DNA of 41,427 nucleotides from Alphaproteobacteria bacterium (GTDB taxonomy: Bacteria; Pseudomonadota; Alphaproteobacteria; RF32; CAG-239): positions 1-41,427 of the forward strand of contig JAFUSH010000016.1 of the NCBI GenBank assembly GCA_017471705.1. Direction: 5' to 3'. Made by a program: the position numbers and the translations under genes. Positions within the stretch are counted from its first letter, which is position 1, and each line of letters begins with the position of its first letter. This document shows, in pieces, positions 31,561 through 41,204 of this stretch. A model generated the notes under the pieces. That model made no database searches, was not told where the DNA came from, and saw only the letters and a program-made list of their open reading frames with translations.

Positions 31561-34184
31561 AATTTGGCTAGAACTTCCTTTATTTTCTTGTTTAAATCAT
31601 CCAAACCGTAAGGTTTACCGATAAAATAAAAATCTTTCGAACCTGCCAGTTCTTTACGGGCAATCTCTTCGGAATAACCGGAAGCCAAAATAATGATGGT
31701 CTGCGGATTTTTTTCTTTCATAATATTTGCTAACTCTGCCCCGCTCATTCCCGGCATCATCATATCGGTAATCATCATATCAAACTTTTCGCCGCTCTCA
31801 ATATGTTCCAACGCATTTTCCGCCGATATACAATCCACGACTTCGTACCCCTTCTGTCTTAAACCGCGTGCACCTACAATTCTTACGGCATCTTCGTCAT
31901 CAACAAACAGAATTTTAACTTCTCCCGGATTGCGTAACACACTGCGCTGTGTATCAAATTCGGCAATATGCAAATCCAAAACCACTTTTTCACCGGCGGT
32001 TAAATTTTTTCCGGTCGCAATCGTTGTCATTGCAACTTTGCCGGATTTATCAAAAATAACTTTTTCTTTAGCTCTGTCCTCTACTTCGGTATCTTCCGTT
32101 TTTTCACGCGAAGGCAGATAAATTTCAAAGGTTGTCCCCTTGCCTACCTCACTGGTTACTTTTATAAAACCTTCCATCTGGCGAACAATTCCGTAAACCA
32201 TAGAAAGCCCCAATCCCGTACCGGAGTTCAATACATTTTTTTTGGTTGAGAAAAACGGTTCAAAAATGCGTTCCATATTTTCTTTAGAAATGCCGCATCC
32301 GGTATCTTTCACACTCAAAACGGCAAAATCTCCCGGCTGAATTATATCTCCGCCGAACTGATAAGGTTCATCCAAATGTTCTACCCGAGCCGCCAATGTC
32401 AGCTCTCCTTCTCCGTTCATCGCATCCTTGGCATTAATTGCCAAATTAAGCAAAACCTGCGAAAGCTGAACCGTATCAACTCTGATATACCCCAAATCAG
32501 AACCGTAATTAACCTGCAGCCTTATTTTCTCACCCAAGATTCTTGAAACCAGATGTTCGTTATCGGCAAATGCTTCCGTAACATCTATCAGCTTAGGATT
32601 AAGCGGTTGCTTACGCGAAACGGTTAAGAGCTGTCTGGCTATTTCGATTGCCCGTGTAACATTATTCTTAAGTTCAATTAAATCGGCAAAAGACGGATCA
32701 CCGATACCGTGCCTGCGAAGCAGCATATCGCAAAGCCCGACTATAGCGGTCAACAAGTTATTGAAATCGTGAGCAACTCCGCCGGCCATTTGCCCGAAAG
32801 CCTGCATTTTCTGCGCTTGCGCCACTTGCATTTCCAAATTGCGGCGATTGGTAGTATCTTGAATATAAAATAATAAGTTTTCACCGTCTGCCCCTTCGGG
32901 TTTCAAGTGATTTTCCAATTTACTCAGTGAAATTCTGACATTTTTCTCAGTCTCTTCGTTTTTAAATACTGTATCAAAACCTAATATTTTTTTATTTTCA
33001 TCAGCCAAAGCTGCTATAATTTTCTTAATATCGTCACGACTTAAATAAGCGCTGAACTTTTGCCCGCCCAAATCATTATTTTTTCGTCCCAGCAATTCGG
33101 TTGCATAATCGTTTATCTCCAAAATCTGTAATTTTTTATCTGTCAATATTATACCCATCGGCAGCGTATTAAACAAATGCTCCAGTTTATAGGTGAGTAA
33201 ATTAAGTTTTTGCCTTAAAGCATCATCGTTAGGAATATTCCATACCACAACTCCGCGTGTTTTAAGTTCCTCATTTTCCCGAATATTTTCTTGCTTTACA
33301 AATGCTTCACATTCTCCGTCCTTGGTTTTGAAGACTATATTATCGCTATATTCACCGTTTGCGGTGTGCAGCATTTCCGCCTTATAGGCTATAAAATCAT
33401 CTATTGTTTTTCCGATGGCATCATTTTTATCGGTATCCAGCTTTTCCGCCAAGGCATTATTTATATATTCTATCTTACCGTTAGCATCGCAACTGTATAA
33501 CCCTACCGGAAGATAGTCCAGAAAATGATGCAATGAAGACATCTCACTTTGAAAAACTTCGTCCATATTCTTGTAAGCGGTAATGTTTTCCACCGACCAA
33601 AATAAATATGCTTCTTTACGGATTTTACTCAGCGAATATTCGTGTTCAAAGATATCCGTCTTATTCAAATAAATCGGCTTTATATTTATTCTCAGCCACT
33701 CCTTTGCCACAAACACACTGTTTTGTTCCGGCTTTACCGAGATAATCACAGCCGTGGTCTGTAATTTATTGACGGCGGACGACAATTTTTGAAAATCCAT
33801 TTTATTTGCTTGTGTATCAAGCATATTCTGTTCCAAAAATGTTAATATCGGAACATTTTGAAAATAATCAACTGCCGCTTTATTTATCAATACGGTCTCG
33901 CCTTTTGAATTATCAACTCGGCAATATTTACTGCGATCATTTATTATTTCGGAAGCCAGTGTACCAAAACCTATGGCATTTTCGCTTACTTTTAAAATTC
34001 TGATGGTAATAAGAATACACATAATATTCCATATCACCATTGATATTACAACATAAAGTGAATACTGCGGATATAAAAACAACGCAAAAACGCTTAAGGA
34101 CATAAACATAATAGCATAGGCAAGAAACACCAAATTTCTTTCCAACTGGCGATCCGGACGGCGATTGTTTATATCCCCAAGCAT
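31557..34184 (-). CDS. cckA: CckA-type hybrid histidine kinase
   Basis: CckA is the membrane kinase-phosphatase that feeds phosphate through ChpT to the cell-cycle regulator CtrA in alphaproteobacteria. The 875-residue protein starts with two membrane helices (about 18-38 and 43-63). It has PAS-like domains at about 225-320 and 335-440. A DHp domain carries the CckA-type H-box QAFGQMAGGVAHDFNNLLTA (His472), followed by the ATPase domain (NLAINAKDAMNGEG, DTGCGISKENMERIFEPFF, GTGLGLSMVYGIV). A C-terminal receiver carries phospho-acceptor Asp807 in ITDMMMPGMSG. The DFNNLL H-box distinguishes it from ordinary hybrid kinases. It lies 13 bases after pgm and overlaps hda by 4 bases. Confidence 0.93.
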   Translation of the reverse strand: MLGDINNRRPDRQLERNLVFLAYAIMFMSLSVFALFLYPQYSLYVVISMVIWNIMCILITIRILKVSENAIGFGTLASEIINDRSKYCRVDNSKGETVLINKAAVDYFQNVPILTFLEQNMLDTQANKMDFQKLSSAVNKLQTTAVIISVKPEQNSVFVAKEWLRINIKPIYLNKTDIFEHEYSLSKIRKEAYLFWSVENITAYKNMDEVFQSEMSSLHHFLDYLPVGLYSCDANGKIEYINNALAEKLDTDKNDAIGKTIDDFIAYKAEMLHTANGEYSDNIVFKTKDGECEAFVKQENIRENEELKTRGVVVWNIPNDDALRQKLNLLTYKLEHLFNTLPMGIILTDKKLQILEINDYATELLGRKNNDLGGQKFSAYLSRDDIKKIIAALADENKKILGFDTVFKNEETEKNVRISLSKLENHLKPEGADGENLLFYIQDTTNRRNLEMQVAQAQKMQAFGQMAGGVAHDFNNLLTAIVGLCDMLLRRHGIGDPSFADLIELKNNVTRAIEIARQLLTVSRKQPLNPKLIDVTEAFADNEHLVSRILGEKIRLQVNYGSDLGYIRVDTVQLSQVLLNLAINAKDAMNGEGELTLAARVEHLDEPYQFGGDIIQPGDFAVLSVKDTGCGISKENMERIFEPFFSTKKNVLNSGTGLGLSMVYGIVRQMEGFIKVTSEVGKGTTFEIYLPSREKTEDTEVEDRAKEKVIFDKSGKVAMTTIATGKNLTAGEKVVLDLHIAEFDTQRSVLRNPGEVKILFVDDEDAVRIVGARGLRQKGYEVVDCISAENALEHIESGEKFDMMITDMMMPGMSGAELANIMKEKNPQTIIILASGYSEEIARKELAGSKDFYFIGKPYGLDDLNKKIKEVLAKL

Positions 34185-34197
34185 TTATTCACCTTTT

Positions 34198-35817
34198 TTA
34201 AGTTAGCAAGTCAGCTTTTGTTTTACCGGTACGTTCTGTAATTTCACCGATTTGACGAGATACATCTGCCAACGGTTCAAGATATTTTTCAACATCTTCA
34301 TTAAAACTTTTTGTTTCATAACGTTCCAAATATACACGAAGCGTTGCACCGCTTGAACCTGTACCTGACAATCTGTATACAATTCGCGAACCGTCCTCAA
34401 AATATACGATAAGACCGTTTTTGGTAGAACTTCCGTCAACCGGATCATTATAGATAAACGGTTTGGCTTCGCTCACTTTAAAAGCACCGAATGTTTTACC
34501 GGACAATGACGGCAGACGATTTTCCAAATCTTCCATCAATTTATTTGCCAATTCCGCATCGGCAATCTCGTAATCATTCCGCATATAATAGCTGCGACCG
34601 TATTTTTTCCAATGTTCACGCGTTATTTCTTCCACCGACTTACCGGTCGCCGCAATAATATTCAGCCAGAACAAAATAGCCCAAATTCCATCTTTTTCTC
34701 TGATATGGCTCGAACCGGTTCCGAAACTTTCTTCTCCGCAAAAAGTAATGCGTTTGCTATCCATCAGATTGCAAAAATACTTCCAACCGGTAGGAACTTC
34801 ATAATACCCTATATTCAAGGCCTTGGCTACTCTTCCTACTGCACGGGAAGTTGCAGCCGATTTGGCAACCCCGTAAATACCGTCTTTATATGCAGGAATA
34901 AGTTTATAATTATCGGTTAATATAGCCAAACTGTCACTTGGAGTGACGAAAAACTTCTTACCCAGAATCATATTACGATCGCCGTCACCGTCATTGGCTG
35001 CTCCCATATCCGGAGCTTTATCGGACCACATTAAATTAACCAAATCTTTGGCATAAATCAAATTCGGATCCGGATGCAACCCGCCGAAATCTTCCATCGG
35101 TACGTAATTAACCACCGAACCTTTCGGTGCTTCCAAGATATCTTCAAAAATTTTTTGAGCATACGGACCGGTTACCGCATTCATAGCATCAAAACAAAAA
35201 GTAAATCCGCTCTTAAACAACTTTTTGATTGCCTCAAAATCAAAAATATTCTCCATCATATCAATATAGTCTTGAAGCGAATCAATAACTTCTATTTCCA
35301 TATCGCCGAGTTTTTGTTTACCGATTTTACTCAAATCTACGTCATCGGCATCAAGAATCTTGTATTCTTTGATGTTGAGCGTATTGGCATAAATCTTATC
35401 GCTGAGCGATGTCGGGCATTGTCCGCCGGTTGACACGGCATATTTAATGCCGAAATCGCCGTTTATGCCTCCCGGATTATGAGAAGCTGTCAACACAAAG
35501 CCGCCGTCTGCCTTATTTTTCAACAATACTCGCGAAGAGGTCGGAGTAGATATAAAACCGTTCTGCCCGACAATCACTTTTTTCATTCCGGCGGCTGCTG
35601 CCATTTTCAGTATTTTCTGAATTGCTATCTTGTTATAATAACGACCGTCACCGCCGAGTATAAAAGTTTGTCCTTCAACTCCGCCGATGGCATCAAAAAC
35701 ACTCTGAATAAAATTTTCTACGTAATTTTCTTGTGACGCCACTTTAGACTTGCGGCGTAAACCTGCCGTTCCCATTTTTTGATCGGTATACGGCTTGGTT
35801 TGAACTGTTTTAATCAT
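34198..35817 (-). CDS. pgm: Phosphoglucomutase (alpha-D-glucose specific)
   Basis: Interconverts glucose-1-phosphate and glucose-6-phosphate, linking glycogen breakdown (glgX in this window) with glycolysis. The 539-residue protein has the phosphoserine loop LTASHNPGGINGDFG, the metal loop DGDGDRNM and the sugar-binding CGEESFGTGSSHIREKDG. These are the forms typical of the PGM1-like class. The C-terminal phosphate-binding loop is RLSGTGSSGATLRVY. The start at 35817 (MIKTVQTKPY) is preferred because AAAGGGG lies 7 bases upstream. ATG 35823 overlaps that site, and a longer open frame to 35934 overlaps the next gene. Confidence 0.96.
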   Translation of the reverse strand: MIKTVQTKPYTDQKMGTAGLRRKSKVASQENYVENFIQSVFDAIGGVEGQTFILGGDGRYYNKIAIQKILKMAAAAGMKKVIVGQNGFISTPTSSRVLLKNKADGGFVLTASHNPGGINGDFGIKYAVSTGGQCPTSLSDKIYANTLNIKEYKILDADDVDLSKIGKQKLGDMEIEVIDSLQDYIDMMENIFDFEAIKKLFKSGFTFCFDAMNAVTGPYAQKIFEDILEAPKGSVVNYVPMEDFGGLHPDPNLIYAKDLVNLMWSDKAPDMGAANDGDGDRNMILGKKFFVTPSDSLAILTDNYKLIPAYKDGIYGVAKSAATSRAVGRVAKALNIGYYEVPTGWKYFCNLMDSKRITFCGEESFGTGSSHIREKDGIWAILFWLNIIAATGKSVEEITREHWKKYGRSYYMRNDYEIADAELANKLMEDLENRLPSLSGKTFGAFKVSEAKPFIYNDPVDGSSTKNGLIVYFEDGSRIVYRLSGTGSSGATLRVYLERYETKSFNEDVEKYLEPLADVSRQIGEITERTGKTKADLLT

Positions 35818-35911
35818 AAGCATACCCCTTTCTGAAAATATAATTATTATGTATATATATGTAACATTAAAAAGATTGCGAGGTAAAGTATTTTTATTTT
35901 GTTTGCCACAT

Positions 35912-36592
35912 TTATTTATGTTTCCACAAATCATCGGTCAGATTTAAGATTTCGCGTCTGGCATAAACATCGTCCATTGACATTTTAAATATCTGCTTGT
36001 ATTTAGCCATATCGGCGGCGCAATAGCCGTTTTCTACGTATCTGTATGCATCTCGATAATGCAAAGGCTCGGCAACCCTAAAACCTAATTGTTTACTCAT
36101 ACTCTGCATATCATCTTTCAGACTGTCATTTTTGCCCGTATATTTATTTTGCACCGCAATCCAGTTAAAATGCTTTATTCCTTTGGACGCCGCATTTTTT
36201 TTCGTTTGCCAAATAAGATTTATGTACGGATTATTAAACGACCAATTAAAATCTTTTTTTTCACATCCCAACGAAATCAGTGTATGAGCTTTGAAGAACA
36301 CTTCGGAATATTTTTCGTTTTCCGCACTCGGAATTACCGCTACGACAATTGTTTTTTCATCATTATCTTCATTTATTGAATTTATTATCTGCGGCATCGG
36401 CATATCAATTTTGCATTGTAAACACATCAAAAGCCTGCGGCTCATAAATTCTTCAACCGTTTGATTTTTCGGAGCGAATAATTTTATTTTATACCCGTCA
36501 GACCACAAAGCCGCCGCCAAATTAACTCCGATAGTTGTTTTTCCGACGTCTTTTTCAGAACTGCTGACTATAATAACCGGAGTTTCTGCCAT
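35912..36592 (-). CDS. ParA/MinD-type ATPase, MipZ-like
   Basis: This 226-residue P-loop protein starts MAETPVIIVSSSEKDVGKTTIGVNLAAAL. That is a deviant Walker A (KxxxGKTT with the extra Lys) as in ParA/MinD/MipZ proteins, although KGG has become KDV. The second half reads FNWIAVQNKY...MSKQLGFRVAEPLHYRDAYRYVENGY. This follows the arrangement I recall for the end of MipZ (WIVxRNR... GFR..xGLxERVIFRELF), the division-site regulator of alphaproteobacteria. The middle is divergent and short compared with MipZ (about 270 residues). Its ATG overlaps the carboxypeptidase stop codon (TAATG), linking it to cell-wall enzymes. MipZ-like is a moderate call; a distant ParA relative is the alternative. Confidence 0.6.
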   Translation of the reverse strand: MAETPVIIVSSSEKDVGKTTIGVNLAAALWSDGYKIKLFAPKNQTVEEFMSRRLLMCLQCKIDMPMPQIINSINEDNDEKTIVVAVIPSAENEKYSEVFFKAHTLISLGCEKKDFNWSFNNPYINLIWQTKKNAASKGIKHFNWIAVQNKYTGKNDSLKDDMQSMSKQLGFRVAEPLHYRDAYRYVENGYCAADMAKYKQIFKMSMDDVYARREILNLTDDLWKHK

Positions 36593-37821
36593 TATTTCTG
36601 CGCCAAATTCAGAGAAGTATTATCAGCCACAACCAAACAATTTTTCTTTTGACGCTTCATATTGGAACATATTTGATTTGCGGTATTTTTTGCCATTCCC
36701 ACAACTTTAGAGCGATACATTGTTCCGGAACCTGTCTGCACTTTTTCAACCTTAATATTATAAACCGCATATTTTTTAGCTAAACTGTTCTTAATGCTTA
36801 AAGCATAATTTTTTGCCCGCTTATAATCGGAAAAAGCACCTACTTGCAAAGCATACTTACCGTTAGATACGATTTTTGTCTGCACCGGTTCTGATTTTAT
36901 ATTCCCCGATGCAACCGCAATGTTTTTTACTTTTGCGGCCAGCTTAGTTTCATTTTTAGCGTAAGCAACCGCTGTTGGCTTACCGTCAATTGCCTCACGC
37001 AAACCCGCTATATCAATATTCTTGGATTTTTTAAGTTCTATTAATCCCTTATCCATCATTAAAGCAGCTTTTTTATCGCGTTCATTCAGATATTTATGTC
37101 CCATCGTAACGGCGATAACTCTCTTACCGTTGCGCTTTGCCGAGGTAATTATATTATACCCCGAAGCCGCAGTATATCCGGTTTTCATACCGTCGGCGCC
37201 GGAAAACGTATCAAGCAAGTGATTATGACCGGTAATTGTCTGCCCTTTGTATTTAAAACTTTTCATAGCAAACAATTTATAATATTGCGGAAAATGATGA
37301 TACACCGCCATTGCCAACTTAGACATATCACGGGCGGTTGTTTTTTGCTGAGAGTTAGGAAGTCCGGAAGCATTTTTAAATATCGTATGATTCATTCCGA
37401 GTTTTTTGGCTGTTTTAGTCATTAATACGGCAAATTCAGCTTCCGATTTAGAAAAATGTTCTGCCAGAACCGTAGCGCAGTCGTTGGCAGATTTAACAAT
37501 CACCGCTTTGATAGCATCATCAACGCTAATTGTTTCTCCGGCTCTTACGCCTAATTTTGAAGGCGAGCGTCCGGCGGCAACTTTAGATACTTTGAGCTTA
37601 TCGCTTAATTTCAAATGTCCGTTTTCCAGAGCATTGAAAGTAATGTATAAAGTCATTAATTTGGTAAGTGATGCCGGATATCTCACTGCATCAGCATTAG
37701 ATTCGTACATAATTTTTCCGTTATCGGCATTAACCATAATCGAAGAAGTGGAAGCCTGAACATTTCCGGTTCCTAAAACGCTCCCTAAAAATAACAAAAT
37801 AAACGCTGCTTTTCTGAACAT
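36592..37821 (-). CDS. D-alanyl-D-alanine carboxypeptidase (peptidase S11) with SPOR domain
   Basis: This penicillin-binding protein trims the terminal D-Ala of peptidoglycan pentapeptides in the periplasm. The 409-residue protein has a signal peptide (MFRKAAFILLFLGSVLGTGNVQA). The three active-site motifs are SLTK (in RYPASLTKLMT), SAN (VKSANDCATVLAEH) and KTG (GMKTGYTAASGYN). A linker of about 55 residues leads to a C-terminal SPOR domain (about 325-400; GKYALQVGAFSDYKRAKNYA) that binds denuded glycan at the division septum. It is translationally coupled to the MipZ-like gene, a plausible septum link. DacA/DacF-type naming is uncertain, so no symbol is given. Confidence 0.95.
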   Translation of the reverse strand: MFRKAAFILLFLGSVLGTGNVQASTSSIMVNADNGKIMYESNADAVRYPASLTKLMTLYITFNALENGHLKLSDKLKVSKVAAGRSPSKLGVRAGETISVDDAIKAVIVKSANDCATVLAEHFSKSEAEFAVLMTKTAKKLGMNHTIFKNASGLPNSQQKTTARDMSKLAMAVYHHFPQYYKLFAMKSFKYKGQTITGHNHLLDTFSGADGMKTGYTAASGYNIITSAKRNGKRVIAVTMGHKYLNERDKKAALMMDKGLIELKKSKNIDIAGLREAIDGKPTAVAYAKNETKLAAKVKNIAVASGNIKSEPVQTKIVSNGKYALQVGAFSDYKRAKNYALSIKNSLAKKYAVYNIKVEKVQTGSGTMYRSKVVGMAKNTANQICSNMKRQKKNCLVVADNTSLNLAQK

Positions 37822-37969
37822 TCCATACCTCTTAAAAAATCATTGTATTGATTGTAGCGGTTAAAATGTAACAAAAGGTTAATAATGCGGTATATTTTTT
37901 TTATTTTCTTATAATTTCATAGCATTTTCGTCAAAATACATCTGTAGGCTTCCTATTAAATGTAACAAT

Positions 37970-38108
37970 AAAGACCATCGCTCGCTTTGCCTCTAGGCAA
38001 ATGCGTCCGGCGATCTTCGAATTGATATAATACGGCTGCAACGCTAAAGCGTTGAAGATCAGATTCCTTGACGCACGAATGCGTAGCATCGTGCGAGGAA
38101 TGACGTTT
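37970..38108. repeat. Hairpin repeats between tolB and the carboxypeptidase gene
   Basis: Two units of the intergenic family lie here: CATCGCTCGCTTTGCC..GGCAAATGCGTCCGGCGATC at about 37977-38016, and GATTCCTTGACGCACGAATGC..GCATCGTGCGAGGAATGACG at about 38060-38104. Between them is GCAACGCTAAAGCGTTGAAG. They match units near 2708-2840 in design and orientation. The remaining bases of 37822-38158 hold no gene that I can support. Confidence 0.65.
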
Positions 38109-38158
38109 TCATATCATACACAATTCAAACCGCCGTTCTTTTATTGACCGTATTGCTT

Positions 38159-39481
38159 TTATAACGGTAAAAGCGGAGACCACGCCGGATCGGAAGCATC
38201 CGCAGGAGTAATAATACGGCGTTCATTATATCCGGTTAAATCAATGGTATACAAACGAACAGGCGAACCTCTGTCCTGACGGAAATACATCAAAACGCGT
38301 CCGTTCGGAGACCACGTAGGTCCTTCCACCAAATAACCATCTGCCAAAATACGTTCACCGCTGCCGTCAGGAGCCATAACACCGATATAAAACGCCCCGC
38401 CCTGCATTTTGGTAAATGCTATATAATCACCGCGCGGCGACCATACCGGAGTTGCATAACGCCCTTTACCGAAACTTATGCGTTCAACATTACTGCCGTC
38501 GGCGTCCATAACATAAAGTTGCTGATTTCCGCCGCTGTCGGAATTAAATACTATTTTTGAGCCGTCCGGCGAATAACTCGGCGATGTGGATATTGCACTG
38601 CCGAAAGTTATTTGCTTGATACTGCGCGAATTTAAATTCATCTCATATATATTGGTTGAACCGTTATGGGCGTAACTCATCAATACTTTTGAGCTATCCG
38701 GCGACCAAACCGGAGCAAATGTCATCCCCGGAAAATTACCCAAAACCTGTTTACGGTTATTGGTCAAATCCATCATATAAACGCGCGGATTGTTACCGAC
38801 ATATTCCAAATAAGTAATTTTTTGCATATTCGGAGAAAAACGCGGAGTTAACACCAGATTTCTGCCGTCTGTCAGGAATTTATGATTTTCACCGTCCTGA
38901 TCCATAATAGCCAACCGCTTAACCCGACGATTTGCCGCTCCGCTTTCCGACACATAAACCACGCGAGTATTGAAATATCCTTTATCACCGGTAAGTCTTT
39001 CATAAATGGCATCAGCCACTACGTGAGCGATTCGGCGCCAATTGTTTTTAGATGATGTAAAGGTCTTGCTCAAGAGTTCTTTCTGAGAAACTACATCCCA
39101 CAAACGGAAATTAACTTGCAATTTTTCGCCTTCCGTTTCCACAATCTGACTTTGTACCAAAGCTTGCGATTTTATCGCCTGCCAATCAATAAACTGCGGT
39201 TTTTGATTAATGGAAGTCAGCCTTTCAATATAACTATCCTGCGGAATAATCCTGAACAAACCGCTTCTGTCTAAATCAGCCGAAATCACCTCGTGGATTT
39301 TATCTCCGTAATTTTTACCGATAATTTTGGTAAAAATATTGGAATTGGAGCCAATCATTTCCGGAATGGCAATCGGCATCGGATTGCGGGTAGCTCCTCG
39401 CACATCAATTTCCAACTCGGCGTGTGCCGGAGTAACGGCAAACAAAATTAACGCCGCAAGCAAATACTTGAACTTTTTCAC
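38159..39481 (-). CDS. tolB: Tol-Pal system beta-propeller protein TolB
   Basis: TolB is the periplasmic partner of Pal in the Tol-Pal complex that keeps the outer membrane attached during division. The start is set at GTG 39481 ([21 protein letters not shown]), preceded by GAGGTG at a good distance. This gives a signal peptide with cleavage after AHA. The 440-residue protein has the N-terminal TolB domain ([21 protein letters not shown]). A six-bladed propeller follows with repeated SPDGSKI / WSPDSSKV / [10 protein letters not shown] strands. A longer open frame to 39574 lacks a binding site. No tolQRA or pal gene is in the window. ruvX is transcribed divergently. Confidence 0.95.
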   Translation of the reverse strand: MKKFKYLLAALILFAVTPAHAELEIDVRGATRNPMPIAIPEMIGSNSNIFTKIIGKNYGDKIHEVISADLDRSGLFRIIPQDSYIERLTSINQKPQFIDWQAIKSQALVQSQIVETEGEKLQVNFRLWDVVSQKELLSKTFTSSKNNWRRIAHVVADAIYERLTGDKGYFNTRVVYVSESGAANRRVKRLAIMDQDGENHKFLTDGRNLVLTPRFSPNMQKITYLEYVGNNPRVYMMDLTNNRKQVLGNFPGMTFAPVWSPDSSKVLMSYAHNGSTNIYEMNLNSRSIKQITFGSAISTSPSYSPDGSKIVFNSDSGGNQQLYVMDADGSNVERISFGKGRYATPVWSPRGDYIAFTKMQGGAFYIGVMAPDGSGERILADGYLVEGPTWSPNGRVLMYFRQDRGSPVRLYTIDLTGYNERRIITPADASDPAWSPLLPL

Positions 39482-39581
39482 TTTTTCACCTCTTTTAATA
39501 AACTTTATACGTACGCGATACAATACTATTGAATTTGTAAATAGTAAAGTAAAAAAAAGATTATAGACAGCCATTAATCCG

Positions 39582-39610
39582 TTGACATTTAGTTTTGGTT
39601 TATTTAAGAA
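39582..39610 (+). promoter_or_regulatory. Probable promoter of ruvX
   Basis: A perfect TTGACA at 39582-39587 is followed 17 bases later by TAAGAA (39605-39610). Transcription from here would begin after the first in-frame ATG of the open frame (39595), which supports the downstream start at 39631. Confidence 0.45.
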
Positions 39611-39630
39611 TGAATATCAACGGAGATAAT

Positions 39631-40098
39631 ATGAATATAAATGATTTTAACAAATGTCTGCCGCCGTATAAGGCGCTTTTGGGCTTTGACTACGGAGCAA
39701 AGCGCATCGGATTGGCGGTATCTGATTTAATGCGCGGAATTGCCACTTCTTACAAAATTCTTTATCGCTCTGCTTGGGAAAAAGATTTGGCGGAAATCAA
39801 AAAAACGGTTATCGAAAAAGAAATCGGCGGATTCGTATTCGGTTTACCTTTGCAAATGAACGGAGAAGAAGGTGAAATAGCCAAAGAAGTCCGCGCTTTT
39901 GCCGATAAACTTACCAAGGAAATTCCTCTGCCGGTTTTGTTTTGGGATGAAAGACTTTCTTCTTCTGCAGTCGAGCGCTTTTTAATTGATGAAATTGACC
40001 TTTCGCGCGCCAAACGCAAAAAAGTTTTGGATTCTTCTGCCGCCGCTTATATTCTGCAAGGCGCGCTTGACGCTCTGCAATATCAAAAATCAGATTAA
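39631..40098 (+). CDS. ruvX: Holliday junction resolvase-like RuvX (YqgF family)
   Basis: This RNase H-fold nuclease is implicated in Holliday junction resolution and 16S rRNA 5'-end maturation. The 155-residue protein has LLGFDYGAKRIGLAVSD (first catalytic Asp), FGLPLQMNGEEG and FWDERLSSSAVE (catalytic Asp-Glu), then DSSAAAYILQ (last catalytic Asp). The start at 39631 (MNINDFNKCL) follows GGAGATAAT at the right distance. It is divergent from tolB and followed by a strong terminator. Confidence 0.95.
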   Translation: MNINDFNKCLPPYKALLGFDYGAKRIGLAVSDLMRGIATSYKILYRSAWEKDLAEIKKTVIEKEIGGFVFGLPLQMNGEEGEIAKEVRAFADKLTKEIPLPVLFWDERLSSSAVERFLIDEIDLSRAKRKKVLDSSAAAYILQGALDALQYQKSD

Positions 40099-40111
40099 TG
40101 ATATTTTACGT

Positions 40112-40148
40112 AAGAAACCCCGCTGACATAATGTCCGCGGGGTTTCTT
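40112..40148 (+). terminator. Rho-independent terminator of ruvX
   Basis: A perfect 12-bp stem AAGAAACCCCGC (40112-40123) / GCGGGGTTTCTT (40137-40148) encloses a 13-base loop with its own GACA/TGTC mini-stem. It separates convergent ruvX and the next gene. Confidence 0.8.
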
Positions 40149-40157
40149 GTATTTAGA

Positions 40158-41015
40158 TTAGAAGGATTTCATACCTAAGGCAACACAAGCACGCTTCAGC
40201 CTGCTGCTCAGCTCAGTCATATCCGTGGTCTCATCGAAACCGACGGTTACAACCTTGCGTCCGGCACGGCGAGCGGCTCTGCTGATAGCCTCCCAGTTCT
40301 CTACTCCATTCTTGTTGTAGATGATAACCTGAGGTATCTCAGGGAACGCCGTCAGCATAATCCACGTATGGGTTCCTGCGATGCCTATACTGCCGTTCAG
40401 ACGGCTGTATAGGTTGTGGTACATACGATGCTCAACACCGCGTATACCCAGAACCTCCTGATGCTCCTTAAGCCCAGGAACGAACATATTGAACTCTTTC
40501 GCCAGCTTCTTGACAGTGTCAAGGTCGGCTACTTTGTTAAAATGCTGTCCGAGTATCAAGTCACACTTGTCCTTCAAGGACTCGAATACCGACGGATCAA
40601 CTGATTGTTCCTTGGCACTTACTCCGCACTCGCCGTCACTCAGCAACTTCTGAGGAACGACAAGAATGTTGTAGTAGTGCGACGGAGAGTACTTGAAGAA
40701 CTCCGGCTCGTCGAACTCCACAGACGGCTCAATAGATGTTGAGAAGAACTTTTCCCACTCCAAATCAGAGAGCTGTCCGGCCTTAAGCTCTGCTATAATA
40801 TCGCGAGCGTCCAGCGCGTCTTTCTTCTCAAAAGGAACGATTTTTACATCGTAGAAGTAGCGCATAAAGCGAGCTATCTTCTCGGCCTCAGCGTTATACT
40901 CTTCCTTGTTCTCCTTGTTTGGGCAAACGAGAACATCTACCCCGTAAGCGGCTGCAAAATTACAAGCCATAATCTCGTGACCAAAGTTGGCACGAATAAT
41001 GATACTTTTTCTCAT
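40158..41015 (-). CDS. Hypothetical protein with atypical codon use
   Basis: This 285-residue protein is not recognised. It starts MRKSIIIRANFGHEIMACNFAAAYGVDVLVCPNK and ends with a segment SIGIAGTHTWIMLTAFPEIPQVIIYNKNG. That segment is faintly reminiscent of the donor-binding end of GT9/GT-B glycosyltransferases, but the likeness is too weak for a call. Codon use differs from neighbours, with a higher GC content in third positions and frequent CTC/AAG/ACC/GTC-type codons. It also has no Shine-Dalgarno sequence before the ATG (AACCAATAAAATC). Both suggest foreign origin. It has its own consensus-like promoter 125 bases upstream. Confidence 0.75.
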   Translation of the reverse strand: MRKSIIIRANFGHEIMACNFAAAYGVDVLVCPNKENKEEYNAEAEKIARFMRYFYDVKIVPFEKKDALDARDIIAELKAGQLSDLEWEKFFSTSIEPSVEFDEPEFFKYSPSHYYNILVVPQKLLSDGECGVSAKEQSVDPSVFESLKDKCDLILGQHFNKVADLDTVKKLAKEFNMFVPGLKEHQEVLGIRGVEHRMYHNLYSRLNGSIGIAGTHTWIMLTAFPEIPQVIIYNKNGVENWEAISRAARRAGRKVVTVGFDETTDMTELSSRLKRACVALGMKSF

Positions 41016-41140
41016 GATTTTATTGGTTAATTGTTAATATTTAATTAGGAGATATTAACACAGCCAGAACATCACAAAGCAACTGCTCCGCTAATCTAAA
41101 CCATCCATAATCTCCTAAAATAATTTCTATAAACACCTGT

Positions 41141-41169
41141 AGTGTAGCAGACTTTGTCAAATTTGTCAA
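41141..41169 (-). promoter_or_regulatory. Strong promoter upstream of the 285-residue gene
   Basis: On the minus strand a perfect TTGACA (41169-41164) and TACACT (41146-41141) are exactly 17 bases apart. The resulting leader is about 115 bases. It contains AGGAG followed 3 bases later by ATG GAT GGT TTA GAT TAG (41108-41091), a possible five-codon leader frame. It also holds a 7-bp inverted repeat (AGGAGAT 41047-41053 / ATCTCCT 41110-41116). Confidence 0.7.
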
Positions 41170-41204
41170 CAGTTTTATGCCGAATTTTTAAATATAGCTC
41201 GATT

